Positions 1 to 10,988 of a DNA stretch of 64,000 nt are shown here, one piece after another. Origin of the DNA: Streptomyces sp. NBC_00536 (lineage in GTDB: Bacteria; Actinomycetota; Actinomycetes; Streptomycetales; Streptomycetaceae); contig NZ_CP107819.1 of the NCBI RefSeq assembly GCF_036346295.1, positions 2,046,001-2,110,000 of the forward strand, in the 5' to 3' direction. The notes below the pieces were generated by a model. It saw only the letters and a list, made by a program, of their open reading frames with translations. It was not told where the DNA came from and did no database searches. A program made the position numbers and the translations under genes. The stretch's first letter is position 1. Each line of letters opens with the position of its first letter.

Positions 1-410
1 CGGGTCTCGACCGGCCGGTTGGCATTGATCTCGGTCTGCACGGTGGTGTAGCGCAGCCAGCCGGTGACGTAGGAGCCGGAGTTGATGCCGGCCCAGTTCA
101 GGGCGGTCTGGACGTTGTCGAGGCTGGCCTGGCTGTTGGGGCAGTCGTAGCCCTGCTGGCGGTTGAAGGCGGCGTTGCAGAACTGGTTCTGGCTGTAGTT
201 GCGGCCGAACCAGGTGGCGATGGTGTTGCCGCTGGCGGCCCAGCACCAGTTGGTCTTCTGCTGTGCCTGCATGGTGATGTTCAGGCGGTTGGCGGCGAGT
301 GTCGCGCCGCCCGTTCCGGCGTCGGCGGCGGTTGCCGTGCCGGTGGGCAGTGCGAACAGGAGAGCGGTGATGAAGGCGGCCAGGGAAAGCCGCCGGTTTC
401 GGTTGCGCAT
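1..410 (-). CDS. Secreted papain-like cysteine peptidase (partial, C-terminus beyond the window)
   Basis: The gene starts at ATG 408-410 and runs off the left edge, so only about 136 N-terminal residues are seen. A signal peptide is clear: an RNRNRR start, a hydrophobic stretch and an ATAADA-type cleavage region near residue 30. After it comes the segment MQAQQKTNWCWAASG, which carries the WCWA motif with the catalytic cysteine of papain-like C39_2/C70 peptidases. A second pair of cysteines (QFCNAAF and YDCPNSQ) follows, as in small exported Streptomyces members of this family. The likely role is an exported thiol protease; the substrate is unknown. The His and Asn/Asp partners lie outside the window. 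Confidence 0.75.
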   Translation of the reverse strand, partial: MRNRNRRLSLAAFITALLFALPTGTATAADAGTGGATLAANRLNITMQAQQKTNWCWAASGNTIATWFGRNYSQNQFCNAAFNRQQGYDCPNSQASLDNVQTALNWAGINSGSYVTGWLRYTTVQTEINANRPVET

Positions 411-620
411 CGCGTTCCTCCCGAGGTGGGGAGAGTGGGGGTGGAGGAGCGCGTCCGGACGCTGTGGAGGAGCATCGGGGTGTTGTCGCGACCAGGTCAA
501 CACGCTTCAATACGCGGTGACATTGCAATGTGAATGGGGAGGCCAGGGTGTGAACGGCTGCCGCCCTGCCACCTGGACCCCGGGCGCCACCGGCGCGGTC
601 CCCCGCCCCATCGAGCGTGA

Positions 621-659
621 ACGTTCACACAGGACGTTCGCGAAGGACGTTCGCAGAGG
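621..659 (+). repeat. Three tandem 13-bp repeats upstream of an XRE-type regulator
   Basis: Units start at 621, 634 and 647 and each begins ACGTTC and ends GG (ACGTTCACACAGG, ACGTTCGCGAAGG, ACGTTCGCAGAGG). The first unit overlaps a perfect 12-bp palindrome, GTGAACGTTCAC, at 617-628. The last unit contains the ribosome binding site (AGAGGAG) of the next gene. A further palindrome, ACATTGCAATGT, lies at 520-531. This looks like an operator array, probably for the adjacent regulator itself, but that is an inference. Confidence 0.6.
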
Positions 660-666
660 AGTCGCC

Positions 667-1653
667 ATGCTGCCGACCGTGCGGAGCAGCGGGTGCGGCG
701 GCACGGGCGGCCCCCCGGCCCCGGAGACCCTGAACCCCGAGGAGTTCGCGCTGCTGTTGCGCGCCGGGCCCTTCCACCTCGCACTGCGCGCCGCCCTCGC
801 CGCCCGCGGCCTCCCCCTGCACCGGGTCCAGCACCGGCTGGCCGCCCGCGGCATCAAGGTCGGCGTCACCAGCCTCAGTTACTGGCAGCAGGGCGCCCGG
901 CGGCCCCGGCGCGCCGAATCCCTGCGCGCCGTGCGGGCCCTGGAGCAGATCCTGGAACTGCCCGCGGGCACGCTCGTACGGCTCCTCGGCGGGCCGGGAG
1001 GCACCGGCGGCGACACCGTCCGCCCGGCCGCGCGGTCCTACCGGACACTGGCCAGCGCGGGCGCGGCCGTCGAGGTGTTACTGGCCGGCATGGGCCTTCC
1101 GGCGGACGGGGGACTGCACACCGTCGGCCACCACGAACGGGTCCGGATCGGGGCCCGCCGCGAACTGCTCGGCCGCGATTCGCAGCACGTCGTACGGGCC
1201 CACCGGGACGGCGTCGACCGCTACCTCGCCATCCACCACGGCGACCCCGGCTGCGATCCGGGCGCGGTGCGGGTCCTGGCCCACGAGAACTGCCGGACCG
1301 GGCGGATCCGGCACGACGCCGAGGCGGGGCTGGTGGTGGCCGAGCTGCTCTTCGACGCGCGGCTGCGCAGCGGGGACACCCACGTCTTCGGCTACGGCTT
1401 CGAGGACGGCACCGGCAGCCGCAGCAGCGAGTACATCCGGGGCTTCAGCTATGCGGGCGGGCAGTACGTGCTCCAGGTCCGCTTCGACGCGGCCGCCCTG
1501 CCGGTGACCTGCCGCCGCTTCCGCCAGTCGGGGCCGGGCGCCCCGCGCAGCGAGCTGTCGCAGCTCACCCCGAGCGGCGGCCACCGCGCCGTCCACCTGG
1601 TGGAACAGGGGGTCCGGCGCGGCATCCTGGGCATCGGCTGGGAGTGGGACTGA
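667..1653 (+). CDS. Helix-turn-helix (XRE-like) DNA-binding protein
   Basis: ATG 667 is chosen because AGAGGAG ends 6 bases before it. The product is 328 residues. Residues about 24-110 look like an XRE-type HTH: a helical repeat with RVQHRLAARGIKVGVTSLSY and then WQQGARRPRRAESLRAV, where SYWQQ (71-75) sits in the usual recognition-helix context. The rest (about 120-328) is a beta-rich domain rich in Asp, His and Gly with no motif I recognise; it could bind a ligand. The product is expected to be a cytosolic transcription regulator. It lies divergent from the secreted protease gene, so it may control that gene, itself, or both through the 13-bp repeats just upstream. Conserved hypothetical regulators of this shape occur in many Streptomyces. 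Confidence 0.65.
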   Translation: MLPTVRSSGCGGTGGPPAPETLNPEEFALLLRAGPFHLALRAALAARGLPLHRVQHRLAARGIKVGVTSLSYWQQGARRPRRAESLRAVRALEQILELPAGTLVRLLGGPGGTGGDTVRPAARSYRTLASAGAAVEVLLAGMGLPADGGLHTVGHHERVRIGARRELLGRDSQHVVRAHRDGVDRYLAIHHGDPGCDPGAVRVLAHENCRTGRIRHDAEAGLVVAELLFDARLRSGDTHVFGYGFEDGTGSRSSEYIRGFSYAGGQYVLQVRFDAAALPVTCRRFRQSGPGAPRSELSQLTPSGGHRAVHLVEQGVRRGILGIGWEWD

Positions 1654-1689
1654 GCGGGACGGGACTCTGCGGGGCGGGACCCGGCGGGC

Positions 1690-2124
1690 TCAGCCCGCGA
1701 TGAGCTTGCCGCCCTCGGCGCGCACGGGGACGGACGGCAGCGGGTCGGTCGCCGGGCCCTGCACCACCTTGCCGGTGGCCGCGTCGAACCGGCTGCCGTG
1801 GCAGGGGCAGTTGCCGTGCCCCTCGACGATCTTGTCCAGGACGCAGCCCGCGTGGGTGCACTGGGCGCTGAACGCCGCGTACTGGCCCGCGGCCGGGCAG
1901 TGCACGAGGAGCTTGTGCTCCCGGTAGAGCTTGGAGCCGCCCACCGGCACGTCGGCCGCCGCGCCCAGGTCCACGGGGGCGGTGGGGGTCGCGGGGGCGT
2001 TGCCGCCGCTGCCGGTCCCGGGCGAGCAGGCGCCGAGCGCGACCGCGGCTCCGGCGGACCCGGCGAGGGCGGCGGCGCCCTTGAGCACGGTGCGGCGGGC
2101 GGCGGCTGACTGCGGCGCGGACAT
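1690..2124 (-). CDS. Rieske [2Fe-2S] lipoprotein, Tat-exported
   Basis: The product is 144 residues with a twin-arginine start (RR at 10-11, RRTVLKG) followed by a hydrophobic stretch and a lipobox ending at Cys33 (ALGAC). This predicts Tat export with lipid anchoring outside the membrane. The Rieske cluster ligands are all present: Cys89 and His91 (CTHAGC) and Cys106 and His109 (CPCHG), with Cys94 and Cys108 placed for the usual disulfide. The C-terminal [16 protein letters not shown] segment is the standard Rieske fold ending. Such short stand-alone Rieske proteins probably pass electrons at the outer face of the membrane; the partner is unknown. The gene is not next to cytochrome bc genes. 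Confidence 0.85.
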   Translation of the reverse strand: MSAPQSAAARRTVLKGAAALAGSAGAAVALGACSPGTGSGGNAPATPTAPVDLGAAADVPVGGSKLYREHKLLVHCPAAGQYAAFSAQCTHAGCVLDKIVEGHGNCPCHGSRFDAATGKVVQGPATDPLPSVPVRAEGGKLIAG

Positions 2125-2170
2125 GAGGCTCTCCTGGCGGTACGGGCCATGGGGCCCGGTGGTGGCGGGA

Positions 2171-2236
2171 CGGACACCGGTGGGCGGTACGGACGGTCAC
2201 CGGTGGGTGGTACGGACGGTCACCGGTGGTGCGGCC
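2171..2236 (+). repeat. Imperfect 23-bp tandem repeat in the Rieske / sugar kinase intergenic region
   Basis: The motif GGTCACCGGTGGGTGGTACGGAC and close variants recur about three times. The core CACCGGTGG is repeated with 19- and 23-base steps. The region lies between the divergent Rieske gene and the PfkB kinase gene. Each core contains the palindrome ACCGGT. It could be a regulator site array or a simple minisatellite. Confidence 0.55.
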
Positions 2237-2304
2237 GGGACGGCCGAGGCGGCACCGGCGGCCCACCCGACGATACCGCCGCCCGATGGGGTAGCTTCCC
2301 CCGC

Positions 2305-3192
2305 GTGATCGTCGTCGGTGGAGAAGCCCTGATCGACCTGGTGCCCGTCGCCCGGCCGCCGGGCGCGCTGGTGCCCCGGGCGGGCGGGGGCCCGTACAAC
2401 ACGGCGCTGGCGCTGGGCCGGCTCGGCGCCGAAGTGGCCTTCTGCTCCCGGGTGTCGACGGACGGCTTCGGGGAGACCCTGCTCGCCGGGCTGCGGGCGG
2501 CCGGGGTGGACCTGTCGGCGGTCCAGCGCGGGCCGGAGCCGACCACGCTGGCCGTGCCCTCGCTGGCCCCGGACGGCTCGGCCGCCTACGGGTTCTACGT
2601 CGAAGGCACCGCCGACCGGCTGTTCACCCTGCCCGACGCGCTCCCGCCGTCGGCCCGGGCGCTGGCCCTGGGCACCTGTTCGCTCGCCCTGGAACCGGGC
2701 GCGAGTGCCTACGAGGCCCTGCTGCGCCGGGAGTCGGCGCGCGGGCTGCTGACCCTGCTCGACCCCAACATCCGCCCGGCGCTGATCGCGGACCCGGCGG
2801 CGTACCGCGCCCGGTTCCGGTCCTGGCTGCCGTACGTCAGCGTCCTCAAGCTCTCCGAGGAGGACGCCGCCTGGCTCGGCGGCGGGCCCGGGCAATGGCT
2901 GGCGGCGGGCCCGTCGGCGGTGGTGCTGACCCGGGGCGCGGCGGGGCTCGCGGTGTGGACCCGGGAGGGCGAGCGGTACTCCGTGCCCGCGCGGCGGGTC
3001 GAGGTGGCGGACACGATCGGCGCGGGCGACACCGTGAACGCGGCGCTCCTGCACCGCCTCACGCGCCCCGGGAACGCCCCGGGCGCGCCGGTGGACTGGC
3101 CCGAGGTGCTCGCGTACGCCGCCCACGCGGCCGCCCTGACCTGCACCCGGGCCGGCGCGGAGCCGCCGTACGCCGCCGAGCTGAGCGGATAG
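2305..3192 (+). CDS. PfkB-family carbohydrate kinase (fructokinase-like)
   Basis: GTG 2305 is chosen because the protein then starts VIVVGGEALIDLVP, the usual PfkB first strand; upstream in-frame sequence is low-complexity repeat. The product is 295 residues. Seen: the substrate-side GGGPYNTALALGRLG motif near residue 32, and near the C-terminus DTIGAGDTVNAALL, the PfkB signature 2 with the catalytic Asp in GAGD. Family members use ATP to phosphorylate sugars; the N-terminal pattern is closest to bacterial fructokinases, but substrate cannot be fixed from sequence alone. No transporter or sugar regulator is adjacent. The product is expected to be cytosolic. Confidence 0.8.
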   Translation: MIVVGGEALIDLVPVARPPGALVPRAGGGPYNTALALGRLGAEVAFCSRVSTDGFGETLLAGLRAAGVDLSAVQRGPEPTTLAVPSLAPDGSAAYGFYVEGTADRLFTLPDALPPSARALALGTCSLALEPGASAYEALLRRESARGLLTLLDPNIRPALIADPAAYRARFRSWLPYVSVLKLSEEDAAWLGGGPGQWLAAGPSAVVLTRGAAGLAVWTREGERYSVPARRVEVADTIGAGDTVNAALLHRLTRPGNAPGAPVDWPEVLAYAAHAAALTCTRAGAEPPYAAELSG

Positions 3193-3214
3193 TCAGCGGG
3201 GAGTCGGCGGGTGG

Positions 3215-3829
3215 TCAGCGGATGGCGGCCCACACGGTACCGGCGACGGCCGGAGCGAACTCCGCCACCGGCTGGACGCTCGCGGGGCCGGAGAAGTGCA
3301 GGAAGAACGCCCGCTGGAAGCAGGCGCCGAGCAGCAGCGAGGCAGCCGCGCGCGGATCGGCGTCGGCGCGGATCCGGCCGTGCTCGCGCTCGCGGCGCAG
3401 GCAGTCGACGAGGGCGTCGAGCACCACGTGCGGGCCCATGCCGATCTCCCGGAGGCCTTCGCGGTGCCGGCTCAGCAGGGCGGGTTCGGCGAAGAGCGAG
3501 CCCGCGATGGGCATGGTGTCCGCGTAGAAGCGCGCGGCATGCCCCGCGATGTCGGCCAGCCGCTCCGCCACAACCCGTTCGCCCGGGTCGGCGGTGAGCG
3601 CGGCCATCAGGGCGCCGGCATTGGGCGTGCGTTCGAGCAGCACCCGCACGAACAGCTCTTCCTTGTTCGCGAAGTGCTTGTAGAGCGCGGCCTCCGAGCA
3701 GCCCGCCTCGCGCGCGATGGCCTTGGTCGTGGCGTTGGCGAGCCCGGTCGTGCGCATCAGGGTCTCGGCCGCGTCCAGCAGACGCTGCGGGGTGGGCCGG
3801 GCGGGGCCGCTTGACTTCGGGGTGAGCAT
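3215..3829 (-). CDS. TetR-family transcriptional regulator
   Basis: The product is 204 residues. The N-terminal HTH (about residues 15-60) contains AAETLMRTTGLANATTKAIA and EAGCSEAALYKHFANKEELF, the classic TetR helix-turn-helix with the Y-K-HF recognition-helix ending. The C-terminal helical part is the ligand and dimer domain. It is divergent from the NAD(P)-binding protein gene at 3907. An 18-bp palindrome covers its start codon and its ribosome binding region (GGTGAGTGA), and an identical copy lies 33 bases away next to the neighbour, so auto-repression and control of the neighbour are likely. Confidence 0.9.
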   Translation of the reverse strand: MLTPKSSGPARPTPQRLLDAAETLMRTTGLANATTKAIAREAGCSEAALYKHFANKEELFVRVLLERTPNAGALMAALTADPGERVVAERLADIAGHAARFYADTMPIAGSLFAEPALLSRHREGLREIGMGPHVVLDALVDCLRREREHGRIRADADPRAAASLLLGACFQRAFFLHFSGPASVQPVAEFAPAVAGTVWAAIR

Positions 3830-3871
3830 TCACTCACCCTAGCTGAAGGGACGGGTGAGTGAATGCTCACC
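3821..3871. promoter_or_regulatory. Twin TetR operator (two copies of an 18-bp palindrome)
   Basis: GGTGAGCATTCACTCACC at 3821-3838 and its exact reverse complement GGTGAGTGAATGCTCACC at 3854-3871 lie in the divergent promoter region. Each copy is itself an inverted repeat with GGTGAG/CTCACC arms. Site one overlaps the ATG (3827-3829) of the tetR gene. The arrangement fits two TetR dimers closing both promoters. Confidence 0.8.
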
Positions 3872-3906
3872 CACCCTTGATGCGGAGCAGAGGGGACGGA
3901 CGAACG

Positions 3907-4557
3907 ATGAAGATCACAGTGTTCGGAGCGACCGGCGGCGTCGGCCGCGAGGTGGTGCGCCAGGCGCTCGACGCGGGCCACGAGGTCACCGCCGTCGTGC
4001 GGGACCCGGCACGGCTGCCGGTGCCCGCGCACGAACGGCTCCGGGTCGCCACCGTGGCCGATGTCACCGACGAGGACGCGCTGGCCCCGGTGCTGCGCGG
4101 GCAGGACGCGGTGGTCTCCGCGCTCGGCTCGAACAGCAACAAGCAGGCCCGGCTGTCGCCCGTGGCCGGACCCGCGCTCAGAGCCATCGTCTCGGCGATG
4201 GACCGGGCCGGGGTGCGGCGGCTCTCCGCCGTGAGCGCGGCGCCGCTGGGTCCGGAACACGAGGACGACGGGGTGCTCGCCCGCGCGGTGTTCATGCCGC
4301 TGCTCCGGCGGGCCCTGCGGGACGTGTACGCCGACCTGGCGGTAATGGAGGCGGCGATCAGCGCCAGCGGCACGGAATGGACAGTGATCCGCCCGCCGAA
4401 GCTCACGAACAAGCCCCGGACCGGTACCTACCGGCGGGCCGTGGACACGAACCTCCCCGGCGGCCGCACCATCGCCCGCGCCGACGTCGCGGACGCCCTC
4501 CTGTCCGCCCTGACGGACACGGCCACCACCCACCACACCCTGGGCGTAGCCACCTGA
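3907..4557 (+). CDS. NAD(P)-binding NmrA/SDR-like oxidoreductase
   Basis: ATG 3907 follows AGAGGGGA at good distance. The product is 216 residues, the short atypical-SDR size. The nucleotide motif GATGGVG lies at residues 7-13 after the first strand (MKITVF), and the second strand ends in VVRDPARL, which favours NADP(H). Downstream VVSALGSNSN and the RPPKLTNKP segment match NmrA-like/flavin-reductase-like proteins. There is no clear YxxxK pair, as usual in this group. It is divergent from a TetR gene with shared operators, so it is probably the regulated target, with a role in detoxification of a small molecule or a redox response. The substrate is unknown. Confidence 0.8.
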   Translation: MKITVFGATGGVGREVVRQALDAGHEVTAVVRDPARLPVPAHERLRVATVADVTDEDALAPVLRGQDAVVSALGSNSNKQARLSPVAGPALRAIVSAMDRAGVRRLSAVSAAPLGPEHEDDGVLARAVFMPLLRRALRDVYADLAVMEAAISASGTEWTVIRPPKLTNKPRTGTYRRAVDTNLPGGRTIARADVADALLSALTDTATTHHTLGVAT

Positions 4558-4566
4558 TCCCTGGAC

Positions 4567-4584
4567 GGGGGGCCACTGCCCCCC
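4567..4584. terminator. GC-rich hairpin after the NmrA-like gene
   Basis: GGGGGGC CACT GCCCCCC forms a 7-bp stem with a 4-base loop, 10 bases after the stop codon. There is no T tract, which is common in Streptomyces. Confidence 0.6.
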
Positions 4585-4589
4585 AAGCG

Positions 4590-4920
4590 CCCTCAATCGC
4601 CGGGCGGGCTCAGCTTGCCCCGGCCGCGCCGGGAGCCCTCAATCGCCGGGCGGGCTGGGATTGCCAGCGGCGGCCAGATCGCCGCAGGCAAACCCCAGCC
4701 GAGCCCCCACGCACCGGCGGCGGCCGGGTTGCCGGAGGCAACTCCAGCCCCGCCGGCGTTTGAGGCGCGGGGTCCGGGGCGGAGCCCCGGGGTGCCGCAG
4801 GCACTGCCGTCCCCGGCCCCAGCCGTCAGGGCCAGGTGTCCGGACCGGTGCCTCCGGCGGCGCCTCAAGCTCCCCCAGCTAACGCTGGGAGGTGCCCCCG
4901 GGCGGGGCTGAATCTGCCCC
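4590..4920. repeat. Cluster of dispersed intergenic repeats between convergent genes
   Basis: This 384-base gap holds no gene that I can support. It contains two identical 21-bp copies of CCCTCAATCGCCGGGCGGGC+T (4590-4610 and 4636-4656), one copy of the core GCCGGCGTTTGAGGCGC (4752-4768), and a 62-base element at 4859-4920. The reverse complement of the latter matches 19115-19176 at about 57 of 62 positions. The same 17-bp core occurs three times inside the hrpB gene near 42,200-42,410. These look like a family of small Streptomyces intergenic repeats. Confidence 0.75.
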
Positions 4921-4941
4921 ACCGGCATGCCGGGCGCAGCC

Positions 4942-7947
<3,006 letters not shown>

Positions 7948-8126
7948 GCCGGTCCGCACCTTTCTTGAGAGAGCGGGGGACGGGCCCCGGCGATCCAGAG
8001 TATGGGGGCCGGGGAGGCGCCGCTGGGGTGGTGTGTCTTGTTCTCCGAGCGTATAGCACGTGCATTCGATTTACGGCACTCCGAAGAGTGCTTCACCCGA
8101 TCGTGTGGCGGCGCTAGGGTCGCCAC

Positions 8127-8816
8127 ATGATTGATCATGAGCACGACCTGCGATCCCTGCGCGAAGCCACGGACCGACTGCTGACCGCGGCCGCGAAGAT
8201 GGACAACGCGGCCGTGGCCGAGGCGTCACGCCTGCCCGGCTGGTCCCGGGGTCACGTCCTCGCCCACCTCGCCCGCAACGCGGACGCCCTCGTGAACGTG
8301 TTCGAAGGGCGGCCGATGTACGAGAGCGCCTCCGCCCGCGACGCGGACATCGAGCGCGACGCTTCACGGCCCCTGGTGGAACAGCTGGAGGACGTGCGGA
8401 ATTCCGCCGCCGCCTTCGACGCCGTCGCCGACGCCCCCCAGGACTGGTCCCGCACGGTCGAGCTGCGGGGCGGGGTCACCGACAGCGCGTCCCGGATCCC
8501 CTTCCGCCGCCTCGTCGAGATCGAGCTGCACCACGTGGACCTCGGGATCGGCTACGAGCTGGCCGACCTCCCGGAGGAGTTCACCACCCGCGAGATCGAG
8601 TTCCTCGCCGACCGCTGGTCCGGGCACCCCGAGGTGCCCCCGGTGACGCTGTCCCCCGGGGACGGCCGCACCTGGCACACCGGCGGCCCCGACGGCACTC
8701 CCGTCACCCTGTCCGGCACCCCGGCCCAGCTCCTGGCCTGGCTGGCGGGCCGCGGCGACAAGGGCGACGCCCTCACCACGACGGGCGGCCCCCTGCCCCT
8801 CCTCCCCCCGCTTTAG
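8127..8816 (+). CDS. Mycothiol-dependent maleylpyruvate isomerase family protein (DinB-like)
   Basis: The product is 229 residues. The N-terminal four-helix DinB/MDMPI domain has the metal-ligand pattern LPGWSRGHVLAHLARNAD (His43, His47) and a second pair in EIELHHVDLG (His135, His136). A small C-terminal domain (about 160-229) ends in LSGTPAQLLAWLAGRG, typical of MDMPI_C. The family covers mycothiol-dependent isomerases and transferases of actinobacteria; this paralogue sits with no aromatic degradation genes, so its substrate is unknown. It stops 9 bases before the MBL-fold gene, so the two are probably co-transcribed. A mycothiol-linked detoxification pair is a reasonable guess. Confidence 0.8.
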   Translation: MIDHEHDLRSLREATDRLLTAAAKMDNAAVAEASRLPGWSRGHVLAHLARNADALVNVFEGRPMYESASARDADIERDASRPLVEQLEDVRNSAAAFDAVADAPQDWSRTVELRGGVTDSASRIPFRRLVEIELHHVDLGIGYELADLPEEFTTREIEFLADRWSGHPEVPPVTLSPGDGRTWHTGGPDGTPVTLSGTPAQLLAWLAGRGDKGDALTTTGGPLPLLPPL

Positions 8817-8825
8817 GATCAGGTC

Positions 8826-9482
8826 ATGACCTACAGCGGAGCGGTGAAGGTCGGCGGTCCGGCCGACGTGCATGAACTCGCGGACCTGATGATTTCCAAA
8901 GTCGCCGTGGGCGGCATGAACAACAACGCCTACCTGCTGCGCTGCCGGGCGACCGGCGAGCAGCTGCTGATCGACGCGGCCGCCGAGGCCGGGACCCTGC
9001 TCAGCCTGATCGGCGACGACGGCATCACGTCCGTCGTCACCACCCACCAGCACGGCGACCACTGGGGCGCGCTGCGCGAGGTGGTCGACGCGACCGGGGC
9101 CCGGACCTACGCGGGCCGGTACGACGCCGAGGGCATCCCGGTGCCGACCGACGTCGCGGTCGAGGACGGGGACACGATCACCTTCGGCCGGATCGGGCTG
9201 ACCGCCCGCCACCTGGTCGGCCACACCCCGGGCTCGATCGCCCTGGTCTACGACGACCCGCACGGGCACCCGCACGTGTTCACCGGCGACTGCCTCTTCC
9301 CGGGCGGCGTCGGCAACACCTGGGGCGACCCGAAGGCGTTCGTCCAGCTGGTCGACGACGTCCAGGAGAAGCTCTTCGGGCAGCTCCCGGACGAGGCCTG
9401 GGTCTACCCGGGCCACGGCAACGACACCACGATCGGCGCCGAGCGCCCGCACCTCGCGGAGTGGCGCGAGCGCGGCTGGTAG
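8826..9482 (+). CDS. MBL-fold metallohydrolase (glyoxalase II-like)
   Basis: The product is 218 residues. The metal-binding motif THQHGDHWGAL gives His74, His76, Asp78 and His79; further ligands are seen in HLVGHTPGS (His), HVFTGDCLF (Asp) and VYPGHGNDT (His). This is the complete ligand set of glyoxalase-II-type or persulfide-dioxygenase-type hydrolases. Together with the mycothiol-isomerase-like gene 9 bases upstream, a thioester or mycothiol-conjugate hydrolase role is plausible, but that is inference. The protein lacks a signal peptide and should be cytosolic. Confidence 0.85.
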   Translation: MTYSGAVKVGGPADVHELADLMISKVAVGGMNNNAYLLRCRATGEQLLIDAAAEAGTLLSLIGDDGITSVVTTHQHGDHWGALREVVDATGARTYAGRYDAEGIPVPTDVAVEDGDTITFGRIGLTARHLVGHTPGSIALVYDDPHGHPHVFTGDCLFPGGVGNTWGDPKAFVQLVDDVQEKLFGQLPDEAWVYPGHGNDTTIGAERPHLAEWRERGW

Positions 9483-9511
9483 GACGGCCTGACCACGACC
9501 GGACCGCCCGT

Positions 9512-9539
9512 CCCGCCCCTTCAGGGGAGGTGGGGCGGG
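9512..9539. terminator. GC hairpin after the MBL-fold gene
   Basis: CCCGCCCC at 9512-9519 pairs with GGGGCGGG at 9532-9539 around a 12-base loop, about 30 bases after the stop codon. Confidence 0.5.
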
Positions 9540-9634
9540 CGTCCGCGTCAATGCCAGCGGGCCGGTGCACTCCTTCCGGTGATGGATGCGCGATCCGCTT
9601 CCCCGGCCCGGCGGCCCGGGGTAATTGCTGCACC

Positions 9635-10951
9635 ATGCACCAAGATCGCTCCCCCTCGATGCTGCGCCTCGCCTCGGCCTCGCTCATCGGCACCGCCATC
9701 GAGTTCTACGACTTCTTCGTCTACGGAACCGCCGCGGCCCTGGTCCTCGGCCCCCTCTTCTTCCCCACGTTCTCGCACCTGGCCGGAACCCTCGCGGCCT
9801 TCGGCACCTTCGGCATCGGCTTCCTCGCCCGCCCCCTCGGCTCCGTGCTCTTCGGCCACATCGGCGACCGGTACGGCCGGCGGCCGGTGCTGCTCGCGTC
9901 CCTGCTGCTGACCGGGCTGGCCACGGTGGCGGTGGGCTGCGTACCGGCGTACTCCTCGATCGGCGTCGGCGCCCCGCTGCTGCTGCTCCTGCTGCGCTTC
10001 CTCCAGGGCCTCGGCCTCGGCGGCGAGTGGGGCGGGGCGGTGCTCCTGACCGCCGAGCACGCCCCGGAGAACCGGCGCGGGCTCTGGTCGAGCTTCCCGC
10101 AGATGGGCCCGGCCGTCGGGTTCCTGCTGGCGAACGGGCTGATGCTGGGGCTGTCGGCGACGCTCACCGACGGCCAGTTCACGTCCTGGGGCTGGCGGGT
10201 GCCCTTCTGGGCGGCCGGTCTGCTCGCCCTGTCGGGCCTGTGGCTGCGCCGATCGGTCGAGGAGACCCCGGAGTTCCGCAGGCTGGCCGCCGATGGCCGG
10301 CGGGCGACCGCGCCGGTCGCCGAGGTCTTCCGCGGACACTGGCGGCTGCTCCTGCTCACCGGCGGCGCGCTCGCCGTCGGCTACGCCGTCTTCTACGCCG
10401 TGACCACCTGGTCCCTGGCCTACGCGACCGAGCACCTGGGGGTCGGCCGCAGCGTCATGCTCGCCTGCGTCATGGTGGCCGTCGCGATCAAGGGCTCGCT
10501 CACCCCGCTGATCGCGGTGCTGGGCGACCGGTACGGGCGGCGGCCGCTCTGCCTGGCCGGGAGCGCGCTCTGCGCGGTGTGGATGTTCCCGTTCGTGGCC
10601 CTGCTGCGGACCGCCGATCCCCTGCTGATGACCCTGGGCTGCCTGGGCGCGCTGCTGGGCATGGTGACGATGTTCGCCGTGGTGGGCGCGTACCTGCCGG
10701 AGCTGTACCCGCCGCGCGTGCGGTGCACGGGGGCGGCCGTCGGCTACAACCTGGGCGGGGTGCTCGGCGGGGCGCTGACCCCGGTCGTGGCGACGGCGCT
10801 GGCCGACGGCTCGGGGCCGCCCTGGGGCGTGGGCGCGTACCTGACCGGGATCGCCCTGGTCAGCCTGGCCTGCTTCGCCCTGCTGCCGGAGACGAATCCG
10901 GTGCTCGCCGCACGCACGGCGGGGGCGGCCGAAGCGGCCGCCCCCGCCTGA
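9635..10951 (+). CDS. MFS transporter, metabolite:H+ symporter (MHS) type
   Basis: ATG 9635 gives 438 residues beginning MHQDRSPSMLRL; a second ATG eight codons on is possible, and neither has a strong ribosome binding site. The first membrane segment contains ASLIGTAIEFYDFFVYGTAA, the hallmark of the MHS subfamily (shikimate, proline/betaine, dicarboxylate symporters). The loop 2-3 motif GHIGDRYGRRPV and its copy LGDRYGRRPL in the second half are the MFS signature. About 12 membrane segments are apparent. Substrate is not deducible. The C-terminal Ala-rich codons overlap a perfect hairpin that acts as terminator. Confidence 0.85.
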   Translation: MHQDRSPSMLRLASASLIGTAIEFYDFFVYGTAAALVLGPLFFPTFSHLAGTLAAFGTFGIGFLARPLGSVLFGHIGDRYGRRPVLLASLLLTGLATVAVGCVPAYSSIGVGAPLLLLLLRFLQGLGLGGEWGGAVLLTAEHAPENRRGLWSSFPQMGPAVGFLLANGLMLGLSATLTDGQFTSWGWRVPFWAAGLLALSGLWLRRSVEETPEFRRLAADGRRATAPVAEVFRGHWRLLLLTGGALAVGYAVFYAVTTWSLAYATEHLGVGRSVMLACVMVAVAIKGSLTPLIAVLGDRYGRRPLCLAGSALCAVWMFPFVALLRTADPLLMTLGCLGALLGMVTMFAVVGAYLPELYPPRVRCTGAAVGYNLGGVLGGALTPVVATALADGSGPPWGVGAYLTGIALVSLACFALLPETNPVLAARTAGAAEAAAPA

Positions 10952-10972
10952 GCGGATCTCCCCGGGGATCCG
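10921..10972. terminator. Double hairpin between convergent transporter and terC genes
   Basis: GGGGGCGGCC GAAGC GGCCGCCCCC (10921-10945) is a perfect 10-bp stem that overlaps the end of the coding region. It is followed by the palindrome CGGATCTCCCCGGGGATCCG (10953-10972). It can serve both converging genes. Confidence 0.75.
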
Positions 10973-10988
10973 GCGGATCCCCGGCGCC

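Noticed and set aside
8031..8100. A possible LexA box upstream of uvrA (TCGAATGCACGTGCTA on the minus strand)
   Set aside because: Only one half resembles TCGAAC; the other half matches GTTCGA at 3 of 6 positions.
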